From Sphingobium sp. B2D3C (lineage in GTDB: Bacteria; Pseudomonadota; Alphaproteobacteria; Sphingomonadales; Sphingomonadaceae): a stretch of 64,000 nucleotides of DNA. The stretch is taken from contig NZ_JAOQOK010000001.1 in the NCBI RefSeq assembly GCF_025961835.1, positions 1,364,001-1,428,000 of the forward strand, given 5' to 3'. The number at the start of each line of letters is the position of its first letter. Within the stretch, counting starts at the first letter, position 1. Positions 27,214-34,606 of this stretch are shown here, in pieces. A program made the position numbers and the translations under genes. Below the pieces are notes generated by a model, which was not told the DNA's origin, made no database searches, and saw only the letters and a list, made by a program, of their open reading frames with translations.

Positions 27214-28641
27214 TTACGCCACCCCTGCCTCGTCTTCCGGACGGTAGACATCCTTGCGCAGATCCCGCGCGGCTAGGACGTAGTGCAGCGCGGCCCAGAA
27301 AAACAGCACCAGCACAGTGACCAGCGCGTACCGCAAACCGGTCGATGACGCCGTGAGGCAGGCGGCATCGAGAGCCGTTCCGATGCCATCTGGCCCCCTG
27401 CCCCCCGGACAAGATGTCGCGAAATCAGCCGCGCCATAAGCGCGCCTAGCGTAGAAGTCACTGAGCACCCCGGTGACAGTCGGTCCGAGGCCGGCACCCA
27501 GCAGGCCGCCGACCAACGCAGTGATCGCGGCGGTCATGGCGCGCATCTGCGGCCCAGCAAGGTTCTGCATCGTGCCCATCGTGGGGGCCATGAAGGTGAT
27601 CAGCGCCATATTGCCGAAGAAGATGCAGGCGAGCGAGACGTACAGCTCACGGCTCATGAAGGCGCCGAAATAGATAGGCACGCACAGCGACATGCACAGG
27701 GCCGGGCCCCAAAGCACCCAGCGCATATCCCGACGCGACAGCCAGTCGAAGCCGAACCCGCCCAGCAGCATGCCAATGCCGTTGGAGGTGAAGGTGACGA
27801 TGCCGAAGATCACCCCGAGCGTCGCCAGATTGATCTCAAAGCTGCGCAGATAAAAGGGCAGCACGAAGTTGGCGATGGCGTTGAGGGTGAAACCAGCAAT
27901 GGTTACTCCCGCCAGCAAGTGAATGTACGTCTTCTTGGCCAACAGGAAGCGCAGCACTGTCCCCAGTGAGGGCACGGGTGCGCGGGTGATGCGGCCATCC
28001 GCCAATCCACGCGGCGGCTCTCGCAGGGTGAACCAGACCAGCAGGGAGACCATGATTCCCGGTGCGGCCATGACGAAAAAGGCCGTGCGCCAGTCCCATT
28101 GCGTCGCCACCCAACCACCCAGCGACTGGCCGAGCAGAAAGCCGAACGGCGAGCCAAGCGAGATGACGGCCAGCACCGAGGCGCGGCGATTAGCCTGGTA
28201 ATGATCGGACAGGAGCGATGATGTCGGCGGTTGCACCCCCGCTTCGCCGATGCCCACGCCGATCCGCCCCAAAAGCAAGGTCGTGAAACCCGTCGCGAGG
28301 CCACAGACCGCCGTCATGGCAGACCAGGCGGCGACGCAGATGGCGATCAGCCGCGTCCGGTTGACGCGCTCGGCCAACATGCCGAGCGGCACCCCCAGCA
28401 CAGAATACATGATCGCAAAGCCCAGTCCCTGCAAAATGCCAAGGTCGGTATCGGTGAGCCCGAGGTCTTCCTTGATCGGCTGGGCGAGCACCGCGAGGAT
28501 CGCGCGATCGGCGAAGTTGAAGATGCTGACGAGCAGCAGCACGAACACGGCCCATTTCTTGTAGCCGGGCCGCAACAGCGGATGCGTTTCGTCTGCGACC
28601 GGCTCTGCCGGATTATGCTGTGTCGTCGTCGCCATCGTCAC
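27214..28641 (-). CDS. MFS transporter, spinster-like
   Basis: A 475-residue major facilitator with twelve predicted membrane segments. The first loop reads FNFADRAILAVLAQPIKEDLGL, and the GMLAERVNRTRLI and GRIGVGIGEAG motifs (the latter motif C-like) fit the spinster-like group often found in sphingomonad catabolic clusters. It follows the flavin monooxygenase gene by 43 bp on the same strand and is probably co-transcribed with it. Probably moves the island's substrate or a product across the inner membrane; direction and cargo are not evident. It converges on the GntR gene with a 20-bp gap. Confidence 0.9.
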   Translation of the reverse strand: MTMATTTQHNPAEPVADETHPLLRPGYKKWAVFVLLLVSIFNFADRAILAVLAQPIKEDLGLTDTDLGILQGLGFAIMYSVLGVPLGMLAERVNRTRLIAICVAAWSAMTAVCGLATGFTTLLLGRIGVGIGEAGVQPPTSSLLSDHYQANRRASVLAVISLGSPFGFLLGQSLGGWVATQWDWRTAFFVMAAPGIMVSLLVWFTLREPPRGLADGRITRAPVPSLGTVLRFLLAKKTYIHLLAGVTIAGFTLNAIANFVLPFYLRSFEINLATLGVIFGIVTFTSNGIGMLLGGFGFDWLSRRDMRWVLWGPALCMSLCVPIYFGAFMSRELYVSLACIFFGNMALITFMAPTMGTMQNLAGPQMRAMTAAITALVGGLLGAGLGPTVTGVLSDFYARRAYGAADFATSCPGGRGPDGIGTALDAACLTASSTGLRYALVTVLVLFFWAALHYVLAARDLRKDVYRPEDEAGVA

Positions 28642-28684
28642 CCCCCATTCCGTCCGTCGGTTCTACTGCTTTTTTGACCGACTG

Positions 28685-29884
28685 CTATTCCGCTGCCTGC
28701 TGCCGCTCGGCATGGGGAACGAAGGTGACATTGTGCGCCTGCAGGCGGGGCAAGACCTCCTTGCCGATACGGCGCACCTGATTCATGTACATGTCGTGGG
28801 GCATGTCGCCGCGGTTGCATACCAGCAGCACATTGTTGGCGCCGGCATCGTTGCACTCGTCAATGATGCGCGCGACGATCTCGTCGGCGGTGCCGATCGG
28901 CATGTGCTGGGCTGCGCCACGGACCGTGTCCATCGTCCACTCGTTGAACACCGTGTCATCCTCGGCCAGCGTGCCTTTCGCGCCCTCGCGCAGATGTTCG
29001 AACGCCGTGGAGCTATAGTATTTCGTCTTGCGCACATCCGACTGCCAGACCTGATCGTAGCGCAGCAGGGTGTTGAACAGATACATCAGATGGCTGCCAT
29101 ATTCCTCGATGGCCTGCTCCTTGGAATCGGCCACGTAGCAGTCGACCATGATGCTGATCTTGTCCGACTGGACCTCGCGTCCATGGCGGGCCTGACATTC
29201 GGCGAAATAGCGGATGGTATCCTCGCGCATGGACCCGCGGAAGATGCCCGGCGTGATGGTCGCATCATGCTCGGCAGCCCATTCGATGGACTCCTTCGAC
29301 CCGGTGAGCGGCACCCAGATGGGCGGGTGGGGTTGCTGGAAGGTGCGCGGCCACAGCGAGACGTCCTCGAACTTGTAGAACTCCCCGTCGAAGGAGAAGC
29401 TGTCCTGCGTCCAGGCGCGCCGCATCACCTCGAAGCCCTCATTGAAGCGACCGCGTGATTCACCCATGGGCACGTTGAAAATCCTGTATTCGCGGGGTGC
29501 GCCACGACCCACGCCACAGATCAGCCGTCCGTTGCTCATGCAATCGAGCATGGCGATCTCTTCGGCCAGACGCAGCGGCTCGTGGATGGGCAGGAGATTG
29601 GCGTAAACGAGGATCTTCAGGCGCTCAGTCACCTGAGACAGCGCCGCCGCCATCAGATTGGGCGAATTGCCCAGACCGAATGGCGTGCCATGATGCTCGT
29701 TGATCGCAATGCCATCAAAACCCTGTTTGTCCATCTCCGCCCATGCTTCGAGATGGTTCTTATAAGTCTTTGCGGCGGCCTGTGGATCAAAATGACTTGC
29801 ACCCAAGCGCGGAAGAACACCATCCTCGCGATACTTATCAACATTCTCTTGATAAGCGGTCCAGTCGAATACAAAGACCTTCAT
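28685..29884 (-). CDS. LLM class flavin-dependent oxidoreductase
   Basis: A 399-residue bacterial luciferase-like monooxygenase (TIM barrel). Seen: FDGIAINEHHGTPFGLGNSPNLMAA, where NEHH is the flavin-site motif, CGVGRGAPREYRIFN, and GTADEIVARIIDECNDAGANNVLL at the C-terminus. Members use reduced FMN or F420 and O2 for hydroxylation, Baeyer-Villiger or desulfurisation reactions; no flavin reductase gene is adjacent. It is followed by an MFS gene and diverges from a YciI gene. A promoter region with an AGACTG/CAGTCT dyad lies between the two. Substrate unknown. Confidence 0.9.
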   Translation of the reverse strand: MKVFVFDWTAYQENVDKYREDGVLPRLGASHFDPQAAAKTYKNHLEAWAEMDKQGFDGIAINEHHGTPFGLGNSPNLMAAALSQVTERLKILVYANLLPIHEPLRLAEEIAMLDCMSNGRLICGVGRGAPREYRIFNVPMGESRGRFNEGFEVMRRAWTQDSFSFDGEFYKFEDVSLWPRTFQQPHPPIWVPLTGSKESIEWAAEHDATITPGIFRGSMREDTIRYFAECQARHGREVQSDKISIMVDCYVADSKEQAIEEYGSHLMYLFNTLLRYDQVWQSDVRKTKYYSSTAFEHLREGAKGTLAEDDTVFNEWTMDTVRGAAQHMPIGTADEIVARIIDECNDAGANNVLLVCNRGDMPHDMYMNQVRRIGKEVLPRLQAHNVTFVPHAERQQAAE

Positions 29885-29906
29885 GATTTATTCTCCAACG
29901 TAACGC

Positions 29907-29946
29907 TTGAATATATTGTTAGACTGAACTTATACTGATGCAGTCT
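29907..29946 (+). promoter_or_regulatory. Promoter and dyad between LLM and YciI genes
   Basis: TTGAAT (29907-29912) and TATACT (29931-29936), 18 bp apart, form a sigma70-like promoter toward the YciI gene. The inverted repeat AGACTG (29921-29926)/CAGTCT (29941-29946) brackets the -10 box with a 14-bp gap, a good repressor position. The spacer is strikingly AT-rich for this genome. It does not contain the CACTATTTT element. Confidence 0.5.
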
Positions 29947-29968
29947 GAAAATCTTGAAAGGCGTTCTT

Positions 29969-30280
29969 ATGAAAAAGACCTTCGTCGCTCTGGTCGAGCG
30001 AACAGACCTTTGGGACCCCAGCAAGGAAGCGCATGAGCAGCCCGGCTTTGCGGACCACGCCGGCTATATGGGCGCGCTCGAAAAGGAGGGCTTCATCGCC
30101 ATGGCGGGCCTGCTGGCCGAGTCCGAGGATGTGCTGTTCGTGTTTCTGGCGGACAGCCGCGAAGAAGTGCTCGATCGACTGGCGAAGGACCCCTGGCAGC
30201 AGAGCGGACAGGCGAAGCTGACCCGGCTGGAGGAAGGCCATTTCCGCATCGGCGCCCCGGCCGGCGCAGCCTCGGGCTGA
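29969..30280 (+). CDS. YciI family protein
   Basis: About 103 residues of the YciI/EthD-like ferredoxin fold. The conserved His sits in FADHAGYMGALEKEGFIAMAGLLAES, with Asp later (FVFLADSREEVLDRLAKDPW). Family members act as small isomerases, dehydrochlorinases or cyclases in aromatic breakdown, e.g. the TftG-like group. ATG 29969 has AAAGG in front of it and is preferred over the TTG at 29954. Only rightward gene inside the cluster, divergent from the LLM gene. Likely acts on an intermediate of the same pathway. Confidence 0.8.
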   Translation: MKKTFVALVERTDLWDPSKEAHEQPGFADHAGYMGALEKEGFIAMAGLLAESEDVLFVFLADSREEVLDRLAKDPWQQSGQAKLTRLEEGHFRIGAPAGAASG

Positions 30281-30324
30281 TCCGACGCGCAGGATGGCGG
30301 AGCGGACAGGAGAGCGCTGCGCCA

Positions 30325-31134
30325 TCATGCGTCGAACACCGCGATGGTCCTGACCTCGAAGCTCTCCCGGCGCGGGGAACCCGGCAGGCTGGTCGGATCC
30401 TCGAAGGCGGTATGGCCGGTCATCTGCCAATCGGGATTACCGGTATCGTACAGGCGGAAGATCAGCGCCTCATCGGGCTGCATATCCGGATAATAATACC
30501 AATGATGCCGGGGATTGTAGGCCATGTTGAGGCCGGCCGGCATGCCCTGGCGGAAGCCGCCTTCTGGCTTGCCCAGCGATACGCTCAAGAAGTCGCGCTT
30601 CTCGACGCTGCGGCTGTCGCAGACTGCCAGCGGATAATTCTCGACCGGTTTGGTGCCACGCCAGACATTGATGTTGACGAGGCGCTTGGCCGCCAGTTCC
30701 TCGGCCCGATCGGGCGCGAGCCTCGCGATCCACTGCTGCAGCGCGGGCCCGTTGAAATCCACATGGGCACTCAGCGCCGGGCCGCCGCCCTTGGCATCCT
30801 CCCCGCCCCGTAAAATCCCCATGAAGGCGAACACTTCGCTGGCGCCGGTCAACTCTTTCACGAGCCGCGCGACCTCGGGATAATAGCGGCGCTCGAAATC
30901 ATCCTTGTCCGTAAAATCGACATCCGTGGCGTGCTTCACCAGGGTGAAGCCCTGCGCATCGAATGAGGTGTCCGCAAGCCGGGCGTTGTGCACGGTCACG
31001 TCATGATCTTCCATCGAGAAGGAATAGGAGCCGTTCTTCTCTATCCAGCCCCCATCGGCCGCGCGCTCCGAATAGCGAATGAAGCTCTCGACCGAGGTCG
31101 GGCGCGAGGCGACTGCGGCAGCCTGATTCTTCAC
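30325..31134 (-). CDS. CmcJ/NvfI family oxidoreductase (2OG-Fe(II)-like)
   Basis: A 269-residue protein of the CmcJ/NvfI/AsaB group. Seen: SAHVDFNGPALQQWI, where His-x-Asp would be the iron pair, LVNINVWRGTKPVENYPLAVCDS, and the typical end AYNPRHHWYYYPDMQPDEALIF with a second His and the Arg-containing strand. Members catalyse oxidations such as endoperoxide formation, desaturation or methoxylation steps in secondary metabolism. It has a CACTATTTT element 119 nt upstream, so it is probably its own transcription unit within the island. The substrate is unknown. Confidence 0.8.
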   Translation of the reverse strand: MKNQAAAVASRPTSVESFIRYSERAADGGWIEKNGSYSFSMEDHDVTVHNARLADTSFDAQGFTLVKHATDVDFTDKDDFERRYYPEVARLVKELTGASEVFAFMGILRGGEDAKGGGPALSAHVDFNGPALQQWIARLAPDRAEELAAKRLVNINVWRGTKPVENYPLAVCDSRSVEKRDFLSVSLGKPEGGFRQGMPAGLNMAYNPRHHWYYYPDMQPDEALIFRLYDTGNPDWQMTGHTAFEDPTSLPGSPRRESFEVRTIAVFDA

Positions 31135-31253
31135 GATTCTCTCTCCTCATGGCGGCCGGGGTATCGCAGTCGACGGGCTATCCGACCGATCTGGCGATGC
31201 CTCTGGGGCCGCCTTTCGTTCAATTCGAGCCAGTGTGCGGACCGGCCGGCTTG

Positions 31254-31262
31254 AAAATAGTG
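31254..31262 (-). promoter_or_regulatory. Island regulatory element, copy 2 (CACTATTTT)
   Basis: Minus-strand CACTATTTT preceded by GCAATGTAGG, 119 nt before the start of the CmcJ-type gene and pointing toward it. The first half, AATGT, matches the AATTGT seen in copies 1 and 3. Confidence 0.55.
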
Positions 31263-31296
31263 CCTACATTGCAAGGCTGAACCGAGCCGAGTGGCC

Positions 31297-32019
31297 TCAG
31301 GGCAGCGCGGATTCGATCATGTCGGCAGATTCGGTCACGGCAACGTGCTGGAGATCATGGGTGAAGGGCATTTCCTCCACGCGCCATTCCGGCTGAGTGC
31401 GCAACCGTTCGGCCACGGGGGCGAACGTATCGTTCTTGTAGCCGGTGGCGATCACATAGGTCTTTTGCGGGATGCGGTCGCGGGCACCGGTCAGCTCCGC
31501 CTTTTGCGAGAAACAGTAGACGGACTGCGGCGTGCGCCGATCCTCGTAAGACGCGCGGGACGCAGGGTCCATATGCGCATTGAAGCCCTGCAGCAGCAGC
31601 CGGGGCGGCGGCACGAGATAATCCCCCTCCTCGGGCGGGAGGTGCGGTTCGCCGGGCACCAGATCGTTCAGCGACTGGCCGTTCTCGGGCATGAAAGCGT
31701 CCATATAGAGGATCGACTGGATCACCCCCTCGGGGATCAGCTCGGTCGCCTGCGAGATCGGCATGCCGCCATAGGAATGGCCGACAAGCAGCACATTCTC
31801 CAGCTCCTCATAGCGGATGACATTGGCGATATCCTGCGCGTGCATGGCCAGATTGACGTCGCGACTGGTGAGGTGGGCGCGCTCACCCAGCCCGGTCAGC
31901 GTGGGCGTGAACACATAATGGCCGCGATCGCGCAGCAGATCGGCTACCTTGCGCCAGCGCCACCCGCCAACCCACGCGCCATGCACGATCACGATCGTTC
32001 CACGCTTGTCCGCCATCAT
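31297..32019 (-). CDS. Alpha/beta fold hydrolase
   Basis: A 240-residue alpha/beta hydrolase. VIVHGAWVGGWRWRKVADLLRDRG forms the oxyanion region, GHSYGG holds the nucleophilic Ser, and THDLQHVAV near the C-terminus supplies the His. It resembles plant methylesterase/hydroxynitrile lyase-like esterases (the HGAWxGxWxW start). It probably opens an ester or lactone of the island's substrate. AAGGGAGAG precedes the ATG. A CACTATTTT element sits 93 nt upstream, between this gene and the MFS gene, giving it its own control point. Confidence 0.9.
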   Translation of the reverse strand: MMADKRGTIVIVHGAWVGGWRWRKVADLLRDRGHYVFTPTLTGLGERAHLTSRDVNLAMHAQDIANVIRYEELENVLLVGHSYGGMPISQATELIPEGVIQSILYMDAFMPENGQSLNDLVPGEPHLPPEEGDYLVPPPRLLLQGFNAHMDPASRASYEDRRTPQSVYCFSQKAELTGARDRIPQKTYVIATGYKNDTFAPVAERLRTQPEWRVEEMPFTHDLQHVAVTESADMIESALP

Positions 32020-32112
32020 TCTCTCCCTTGATATGTGTCAGCTTGGCCGGCGCGGCCTCTCCGAAGAGGCATGCCATTGATTTCCCCAGCGAGTGCCGCT
32101 GCGCCGGGCGCG

Positions 32113-32121
32113 AAAATAGTG
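32113..32121 (-). promoter_or_regulatory. Island regulatory element, copy 3 (CACTATTTT)
   Basis: Minus-strand CACTATTTT preceded by TATTGTCGC, almost identical to copy 1 (AATTGTTGC). It lies in the 130-bp spacer between the end of the upstream MFS gene and the hydrolase, 93 nt before the hydrolase start. Confidence 0.55.
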
Positions 32122-32149
32122 GCGACAATAGGCAGATGCGGTGGGCGGT

Positions 32150-33559
32150 TCAGAGCGGCGCGCCATCGGCCCGCATCTCCAGGATGCGCCGGCGATAGGG
32201 CTTCACCCCTGCCCAATAGGTGATCGCCGCCAGCGGGAAGGAAATCGCCGCAGAGGTAGCGATGGCATAGCGCAACAGCGCCTCGTCCCCCCACACATAT
32301 TGGGTGAGGAAGGCGAAGTAGGTCGGTCCGAGCCCGCCGCCCACCGCCGTCATGGTGAACAGATAGAGCGCGGTGATCTGCCCGCGAATCTCGTTGGGCG
32401 TCACCACCTGCAAGGCCGAGTTGAGCGATGGCGCCGCCATCAGCATCAAGGCCGTGCCGATGCCGCCCATTCCGAGCGCCAACCACGGGCTGGGCATGAG
32501 TGGCGCTGCGATCATGAACGGGGCCGATGCGGTGAAGCCGATGGCCAGCACCCGCATGTTCGCATCGGCATGGCCGCGATTGCGGAAATGATCGTTGAGC
32601 CAGACCGCGCCGAACAGGGCCGGAACCGCCAGGATTAGGCTGAGAAGCCCGGTGTAGAGGCCCGTGCTTGCCGGCGCCCATCCATAGGTCCGCGCGTAAA
32701 AGGCCGCGCTCCATGCCGCCGTGCCGAACATGTGCATGGCGGTGAAGCAGAGGCCCAGGAACATCGGCCCGTAGAGCCGCCAATGGGCAAGCAGATAGCG
32801 CAAGGTCTCGCGCAGGCCGACCTTGCGCGGTTGCATCCCCACGACCGCCGCCGCACTGAACCCGCGCCTTTTGGGCTCGACGATCGTGGCGACCAGCAGC
32901 AGGATCGGGATGCCAACAAGGCCGGTCACCACCCACACCACCTGCCACTCGCGCACGGCACCGAGCAGGGGCAGGTGGATGGCCGGCATCCCGGAGAGCA
33001 GGTGGATCATCACCGCGCCAAGCAGCAGCGAGAGCGCCGTGCCACCCTGAAAGCCGACATTGTAGATCGCGATGGCGCGCGGCAGCTTTTCCGGGGGGAA
33101 ATAGTCGGCCATCAACGAATAGGAGAGCGGGCCGCTGATCGATTCACCGGCGCCGATGCCAAAGCGCGCCGCGAAGAACTGCCAGAAATTCTGGGCAAGG
33201 CCACACGCTGCGCTGGCAAGGCTCCACAGGAAGACCGATGCGGCGAGCAGATGCTTGCGATTATGCCGGTCCACCAGTCGAGCGGCAGGAATGCCGATCA
33301 GCACGTAGAAGAGGCTGACCGAGAAGCCGAGCAGATAGCTCATCTCCATATCGGTCAATTGCAGGTCGCGCTTGATGGGCTCAACCAGCAGCGTCATGAC
33401 GCCGTTATTGAGCTGGGCGCACATCTGCACGGCTGCCAGCACCCAAGCGACATGATAGGCCTGACGCGCGGCGGGCCAGGCTTCGTCCGAATAATGGGGG
33501 CGATAAACGGGGCTGGCGGCGCGATCCGGATCGGGCTGCGCGGCGGCGATGTCAGTCAA
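32150..33559 (-). CDS. MFS transporter
   Basis: A 469-residue twelve-segment major facilitator. N-terminal part: VLAAVQMCAQLNNGVMTLLVEPIKRDLQL, then AARLVDRHNRKHLLA (motif A-like) and ARFGIGAGESISGP. It resembles the MFS gene at 27214 in general plan but only weakly in sequence, so the island has two distinct porters. It starts 24 bp after the NTF2-fold lipoprotein gene and closes the TonB receptor-lipoprotein-MFS operon, which reads as an outer-to-inner membrane uptake route. Confidence 0.9.
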   Translation of the reverse strand: MTDIAAAQPDPDRAASPVYRPHYSDEAWPAARQAYHVAWVLAAVQMCAQLNNGVMTLLVEPIKRDLQLTDMEMSYLLGFSVSLFYVLIGIPAARLVDRHNRKHLLAASVFLWSLASAACGLAQNFWQFFAARFGIGAGESISGPLSYSLMADYFPPEKLPRAIAIYNVGFQGGTALSLLLGAVMIHLLSGMPAIHLPLLGAVREWQVVWVVTGLVGIPILLLVATIVEPKRRGFSAAAVVGMQPRKVGLRETLRYLLAHWRLYGPMFLGLCFTAMHMFGTAAWSAAFYARTYGWAPASTGLYTGLLSLILAVPALFGAVWLNDHFRNRGHADANMRVLAIGFTASAPFMIAAPLMPSPWLALGMGGIGTALMLMAAPSLNSALQVVTPNEIRGQITALYLFTMTAVGGGLGPTYFAFLTQYVWGDEALLRYAIATSAAISFPLAAITYWAGVKPYRRRILEMRADGAPL

Positions 33560-33583
33560 ATTGTCTCTCCACGCAGCATGTCA

Positions 33584-34606
33584 TCAATCGGTATAGGGGC
33601 CGGGCACGGTTCCCGGCTTCATCGCGCCGGTCCAATGCTCCGCAAGGCGCCCCTTCTCGATGCGGAACATGTTGAACTGGGTTGTCATGTAGCTGGCCCC
33701 TGCCCGGCTTGGGTGCGGATGCTCATGGCCGGACACCACGACCACGAGATCGCCCTTCGCGACCATGGCGACGAGTGTAGCCTGCATAGCCTGAGCAAGC
33801 GGTACCGCAGTGCGACCCTTGGCTGCAGCGAGGATCGCCGGTGTGCCGTCCGTCGCGCGTGGATCATGCTCGATGAAGTCGTCGGGCAGATAGCGCGCGG
33901 CGGTTGCCACGTCGCCCGCGTCGATCAGGTGGCGCCAGGCATCGAACACGAGCCGCTTGTTGGCTGCCAGCGCCGGATCGTCCGATTGGAGCAGCGCTTG
34001 CTGGGCTGGCCCGGTCGCCCCCGTCACCGGTTGCGGCCCGCCCTTGTCTGGAGACGGCAGATCTGGTCCGGGCGGGGCCTCGACCGAGTGCCAATGCTCG
34101 GCCAGACGATCCCCTTCCACCCGGAACAGGTTAAAGTGCGTGCTGGTATAGCGCCCGGACCCGACCGGTTCGCGCAGCTCCTCCCGCAACGCCATCACCA
34201 CCAGATCGCCTTCTGCAACCATCGTGACGAGCGGCGGCGAAACCAGTGCCGGGATGTCGCGGCGGGGCACGGCCGAGAAGATCTGCTTGAAGGCCGCGCG
34301 CCCGCTCGGCAGCACCGGGCTGTGCTGGATATAGCCTTCCGTCAGCAGATCGTCAGCCCGCTCGACATGGCCGGCATTGACGATGCTGCGCCACATGTCG
34401 AACGCCAGGCGCTTGTTCCGGGCCAGGCGCGGGTCCTTGTCTTCCAGCAGAGACAGTGGCGCAGGGTGGCCCATGACCGGCACGACGCTTCCCTCCCTCG
34501 CGGCAGCCACGGGCGGTGCGAACGACGGCGACCCGTCGCCCGACGAGGCCGTGCATGCCGCAAGCAGCATGCAGGCCGCCACCCCGCCCAGCGAACCCCG
34601 CGTCAA
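33584..34606 (-). CDS. Lipoprotein with two NTF2-like (SnoaL) domains
   Basis: About 340 residues. A TTG start at 34606 overlaps the TonB receptor stop (TTGA) and gives a short signal with lipobox LLAAC, so a lipid-anchored periplasmic protein is likely. Two homologous SnoaL-type domains follow: LARNKRLAFDMWRSIVNAG...EGYIQHSP and LAANKRLVFDAWRHLIDAG...DDFIEHDP, each ending with a strand FNLFRVEGDRLAEHWHS / FNMFRIEKGRLAEHWTG. The internal duplication is obvious. The frame is open up to 34774, but that part overlaps the receptor and lacks a signal. Role between receptor and porter: perhaps periplasmic binding or conversion of the ligand. Confidence 0.75.
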   Translation of the reverse strand: MTRGSLGGVAACMLLAACTASSGDGSPSFAPPVAAAREGSVVPVMGHPAPLSLLEDKDPRLARNKRLAFDMWRSIVNAGHVERADDLLTEGYIQHSPVLPSGRAAFKQIFSAVPRRDIPALVSPPLVTMVAEGDLVVMALREELREPVGSGRYTSTHFNLFRVEGDRLAEHWHSVEAPPGPDLPSPDKGGPQPVTGATGPAQQALLQSDDPALAANKRLVFDAWRHLIDAGDVATAARYLPDDFIEHDPRATDGTPAILAAAKGRTAVPLAQAMQATLVAMVAKGDLVVVVSGHEHPHPSRAGASYMTTQFNMFRIEKGRLAEHWTGAMKPGTVPGPYTD

